Of a stretch of 30,483 nucleotides of DNA, positions 27,699 through 30,483 are shown one piece after another (within the stretch, counting starts at the first letter, position 1; each line of letters begins with the position of its first letter). Under the pieces are notes generated by a model that saw only the letters and a list, made by a program, of their open reading frames with translations, ran no database searches and was not told the origin of the DNA. Made by a program: the position numbers and the translations under genes. Where the stretch lies: the NCBI GenBank assembly GCA_023807065.1, contig JAJJLU010000575.1:1-30483 (forward strand). Reading direction: 5' to 3'. The stretch is from Isotricha intestinalis (Eukaryota; Ciliophora; Litostomatea; Vestibuliferida; Isotrichidae).

Positions 27699-30455
27699 AT
27701 GAATTTATCTCCTTTCTCATATAATAATAACTTAATAAATAAAAATAGAATCTCAAGAATTACATCATCACCATGTCATTGCAATTGTTGTACTTGTCAT
27801 TGTTCATGTTGTTGTTGTTATTGTCAATGTTTATGTCATCAAAATTCAATAAAAGAAGGGGAAAACAACATTTTTATTCCAGAAGAAAAAGAAAAAAGTA
27901 TCTTTTTAAAAATGAAAAATAATTTAAATTCAAATAAAAAAATTAAAAGTCATTATAGAGAAAATAGTACTGGAAATTTAAATTATAATGTCTTACACCC
28001 TGACAAAGATAAAAATAAAATAATTCCTTGTTATAGTTTTTCTAAACCATCTACTCCACATGCTAATAAAAAAATAACTGAAGAATTAGATAATTTTAAT
28101 GAAGAATTAATGGATCTTAAATTAAAATTACTCAAAGAAAAAAAATCAATGAGACAATTTCCTTCTTCTTTGAATAATTCTAATAAAGGTAATACTTCTT
28201 TCAATAAAAGTAATCTTTTTATTCCTAAAAATTATAAAAATTTTAATAATAAAAACAAACAAAAAGAAAAATTAAATAATTCAAAAAGTGAATTTTACAG
28301 TTTATTAAATTCAATAAAAGAAGACAATAATGATACAACAGATAATAATATAAATAATATTGAAATAAATGATAATAATTATAATTCTCGAAATGAAAAA
28401 ATTTTGGAATTTAATGGGATTAAAAAATGTGGTGATTGTGGAAATGATGAAAATAATAGTGATTATTTAAAAACTCATTATCAAAATAATAAACTTAGAC
28501 CTAACAATTTAAGACAAAGTTATTCCTATAATAGAAAAATATATAAAAAAATAAATAATTCTCCTTGTTCAAAACCCTGTTCTAATCCTTGTTCAAATAT
28601 AAATTCAAATCCTTATTCTACTAATACTTTTTCAGATATATATAATATTAACACAGATTCATTTAATAGAGCAAAATCACCCTCTAATCCTTGTTATACA
28701 TATGAAAGAAATTTATATGAAAACCCATTAAGTAGTAATAGAAATTTTAATCAAAATATTAATTATAATGAAGATGATTTCATTAAAAAAATTTGTAAAG
28801 ATAACAATATTCCTTTAAGTGTTCCAAAAAGAAAAAATAGATTAAGGGAATTAGAAAATTTACAAAATAATTATATTATAAATAGAAATAGTCTTAGTCC
28901 TAATTTCATTAGTACTAATAACACTGAAATATATAATAATGATGATAATAAAAATATTTATAAATCTCTTCCTCAAAATCCAAGGAATTTAGATAATAAA
29001 AAAAATAATTTTAATATTCAAAAAATGAATTTTGAAATTATTTCTTATAATAATGATAAAGATTTAATTATTAATGAATTAAAAAATAAAATACAAGAAT
29101 TAAATGAACGAAATAATTCCAATTTAAACAGTTCAATTGATAATTTAAATTATGAAAATATTATTCAAGAACAAAATAATGAAATTGAGAAACTTAAATC
29201 AGAAATTTTAAAAATTAATGATAAAAACAATAATTTAAATAAACAATTTATTGATTTGCAAAATGAAAATAATTATTTAAAAAATATTTTAGAACAAAAT
29301 AAGAACGGAGATGATGATTATAAAAACCAATTATTTAATATATCAGATGAAAATCAAAGATTACAACAAAATTTAGAAAAATTAAAAAAAGATTTAAATA
29401 ATTTACATAATGAAAATAAAAAACTAAATAACAATCAAAGTAATTTAAATAAAATTCAAAATGAAAATCAAGAAATGAAAGAACAATTAAATATATATAA
29501 ATTACAAATAGAAAAATTAAAAGAGAATAACAAAAAAAAATTAGAACAATTTTCAAATGATGAAAATGAAGAATTAAAAAATGAATTAAATAACCTTCAA
29601 AACAATTTAAATAAATTAGATAAAGAAAATAAAAACTTAAAAGAAGAAATATTAAAATATCAAAATAATATATTTGAATTAGAAAATAAAAATAAAAATT
29701 TAAATTCTAAAATTTTAAATTATCAAAATAATTTACCTGAATTAGAAGAAGAAAATAGAAAATTAATTCAGCAAATTTCAGAATATAAAAAAAATATTTC
29801 TAATTTAATGGAAGAGAATAAAAAAATAACAGAACAAAGAATAGGAGATCAAAAAGATATTTCAGATTTAATTGAAAAAAATAAAGCTTTTAATAAACAA
29901 GTAATTGAACATCAAAAAGATATGTTAACTTTACAAGAAGAAAATAAAATTTTATTAAAAAAAGTAAATGATAATGAATTAAATATTTCTAATCTTGAAA
30001 AAGCTAATTCTAAATTAAAATCAATGAAACCAAAAAAAGAAATTTTTGATGATGTTGATTTAGAAATTAAAAATGGAGGAAAAATTTGTTATAAAGGAAT
30101 TCCATATACTGAAGAAGAATATTTAAAAAAAATAACTAAAACAACAACAAAAACAAAAAGAATTTTAAATAATGCGAGTTCTAATTTAATAACAAAATTA
30201 AAAATAAAAACTGATTTAAATATTATTCCTTTAGAAAAAAAAATAAAAGTAATTTCAAATTTAGAAGAATTAGATGGTGGTATTAATTTAATTTATAAAA
30301 TTTATGATGGAAAAAATGTAATAAGTTATGATTTGAAAAGTGGAGGATTTTATTTTTTTGATTTTGCAGATTATAATAATTTTTCAAGTAATTTTATATC
30401 AGATAAAAATAATGGAAATTATATTTATCATATAATTCAATTTTATATATTTTAA
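27699..30455 (+). CDS. Long coiled-coil protein with N-terminal Cys/His cluster
   Basis: This 918-aa frame starts MNLSPFSYNNN. Residues 26-47 hold 13 Cys and 3 His in 22 residues (CHCNCCTCHCSCCCCYC core), a dense candidate metal-binding cluster. Residues about 50-445 are Asn/Ser/Lys-rich and disordered, with a second CxxC (KKCGDCGND, about 247) and a Cys/Pro/Asn repeat (SPCSKPCSNPCSN). Residues about 450-780 form an uninterrupted coiled coil with Asn/Leu/Lys heptads. Residues about 785-918 are a more ordered C-terminal domain (GGKICYKGIPYTEEEYLK; GGINLIYKIYDGKNVISYDL). The last 20 residues before the TAA (IYHIIQFYIF) lose this character, so the gene may in fact continue through an intron beyond the window. 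Its role is unknown; scaffold or centrosomal proteins are plausible analogues. Confidence 0.78.
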   Translation: MNLSPFSYNNNLINKNRISRITSSPCHCNCCTCHCSCCCCYCQCLCHQNSIKEGENNIFIPEEKEKSIFLKMKNNLNSNKKIKSHYRENSTGNLNYNVLHPDKDKNKIIPCYSFSKPSTPHANKKITEELDNFNEELMDLKLKLLKEKKSMRQFPSSLNNSNKGNTSFNKSNLFIPKNYKNFNNKNKQKEKLNNSKSEFYSLLNSIKEDNNDTTDNNINNIEINDNNYNSRNEKILEFNGIKKCGDCGNDENNSDYLKTHYQNNKLRPNNLRQSYSYNRKIYKKINNSPCSKPCSNPCSNINSNPYSTNTFSDIYNINTDSFNRAKSPSNPCYTYERNLYENPLSSNRNFNQNINYNEDDFIKKICKDNNIPLSVPKRKNRLRELENLQNNYIINRNSLSPNFISTNNTEIYNNDDNKNIYKSLPQNPRNLDNKKNNFNIQKMNFEIISYNNDKDLIINELKNKIQELNERNNSNLNSSIDNLNYENIIQEQNNEIEKLKSEILKINDKNNNLNKQFIDLQNENNYLKNILEQNKNGDDDYKNQLFNISDENQRLQQNLEKLKKDLNNLHNENKKLNNNQSNLNKIQNENQEMKEQLNIYKLQIEKLKENNKKKLEQFSNDENEELKNELNNLQNNLNKLDKENKNLKEEILKYQNNIFELENKNKNLNSKILNYQNNLPELEEENRKLIQQISEYKKNISNLMEENKKITEQRIGDQKDISDLIEKNKAFNKQVIEHQKDMLTLQEENKILLKKVNDNELNISNLEKANSKLKSMKPKKEIFDDVDLEIKNGGKICYKGIPYTEEEYLKKITKTTTKTKRILNNASSNLITKLKIKTDLNIIPLEKKIKVISNLEELDGGINLIYKIYDGKNVISYDLKSGGFYFFDFADYNNFSSNFISDKNNGNYIYHIIQFYIF

Positions 30456-30483
30456 CTGGGAAAAATTATGATATGTTTTATAG

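Noticed and set aside
30388..30402. GTAATTTTATATCAG, a 15-nt GT-AG segment like the 15-nt introns of heterotrich ciliates.
   Set aside because: The frame is open through it, removal is not needed and keeps the frame, and the two well-supported introns here are 43 and 47 nt.
1..30483. tRNA, rRNA, CRISPR arrays, transposases, terminal inverted repeats.
   Set aside because: No GC-richer cloverleaf-like segment, no regularly spaced repeat-spacer array and no transposase motif was seen. This is a reading by eye; a tRNA covariance search would be decisive.

Overview
The window is a chromosome end from a very AT-rich eukaryote (by eye about four fifths A+T). It opens at base 1 with five perfect copies of a 7-nt telomere unit (AATCCCC, G-strand TTGGGGA), and the first gene starts only about 240 bp inside. 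The coding capacity is typically protist: RPA1, an RCC1 protein, a PDEase_I phosphodiesterase, a cAMP-receptor-like 7TM protein, a WD40 protein, STPGR and LRR/EF-hand proteins of the kind found in ciliated cells, and several Asn/Lys-rich coiled-coil proteins. Frames close at normal stops (12 TAA, 2 TAG, 1 TGA in the 15 genes), so the standard code is in use. Two genes need short GT-AG introns (43 and 47 nt). A Tetrahymena-like telomere with one extra base, compact gene-dense ends, the standard code and extreme AT bias together suggest a ciliate macronuclear chromosome. A litostome (rumen-type) ciliate is my best guess. That is inference: the window holds no rRNA or other taxonomic marker.

Layout. 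1-38 telomere; 278-2125 RPA1 (+); 3165-3815 unknown, possibly ciliary (+); 4871-5866 coiled coil (+); 6464-6853 small Ala-rich methyltransferase-fold-like protein (-); 7314-12578 giant lipid-anchor-motif RCC1 protein (-); 13311-14233 two-exon STPGR protein (+); 14938-15952 two-exon PAS-like protein (-); 17064-17561 TPR protein (-); 17851-19209 coiled coil, paralogue 1 (+); 19621-21417 EF-hand/cyclic nucleotide phosphodiesterase (-); 22286-23224 coiled coil, 5'-truncated paralogue 2 (+); 23289-24533 LRR/EF-hand protein (-); 24673-25572 7TM receptor (-); 25621-27126 WD40 protein (+), divergent from the receptor with 48 bp between start codons; 27699-30455 Cys/His-cluster coiled-coil protein (+), which may continue past the window.

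How the genes relate. There is no operon logic; genes are monocistronic and mixed in orientation. A theme of cyclic-nucleotide/Ca signalling (7TM receptor, EF-hand PDE, PAS, EF-hand LRR) and ciliary or cytoskeletal structure (STPGR, LRR/EF-hand, coiled coils) is visible, but co-function is not shown by position alone. Gaps of 0.5-1.1 kb are AT-rich. Some contain broken open stretches that look like decayed genes, a weak signal in DNA of this composition.

The most solid unusual observations are: the 7-nt telomere beside RPA1; a 344-bp stretch with no mismatch shared by two otherwise diverged coiled-coil paralogues that flank the PDE gene; a Met where PDEs carry their invariant purine-binding Gln; a 13-Cys/3-His cluster fused to a long coiled coil; and the giant RCC1 protein with an N-terminal myristoyl/palmitoyl motif and an unrecognised conserved-looking core. 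I did not find a clearly new multi-gene system.
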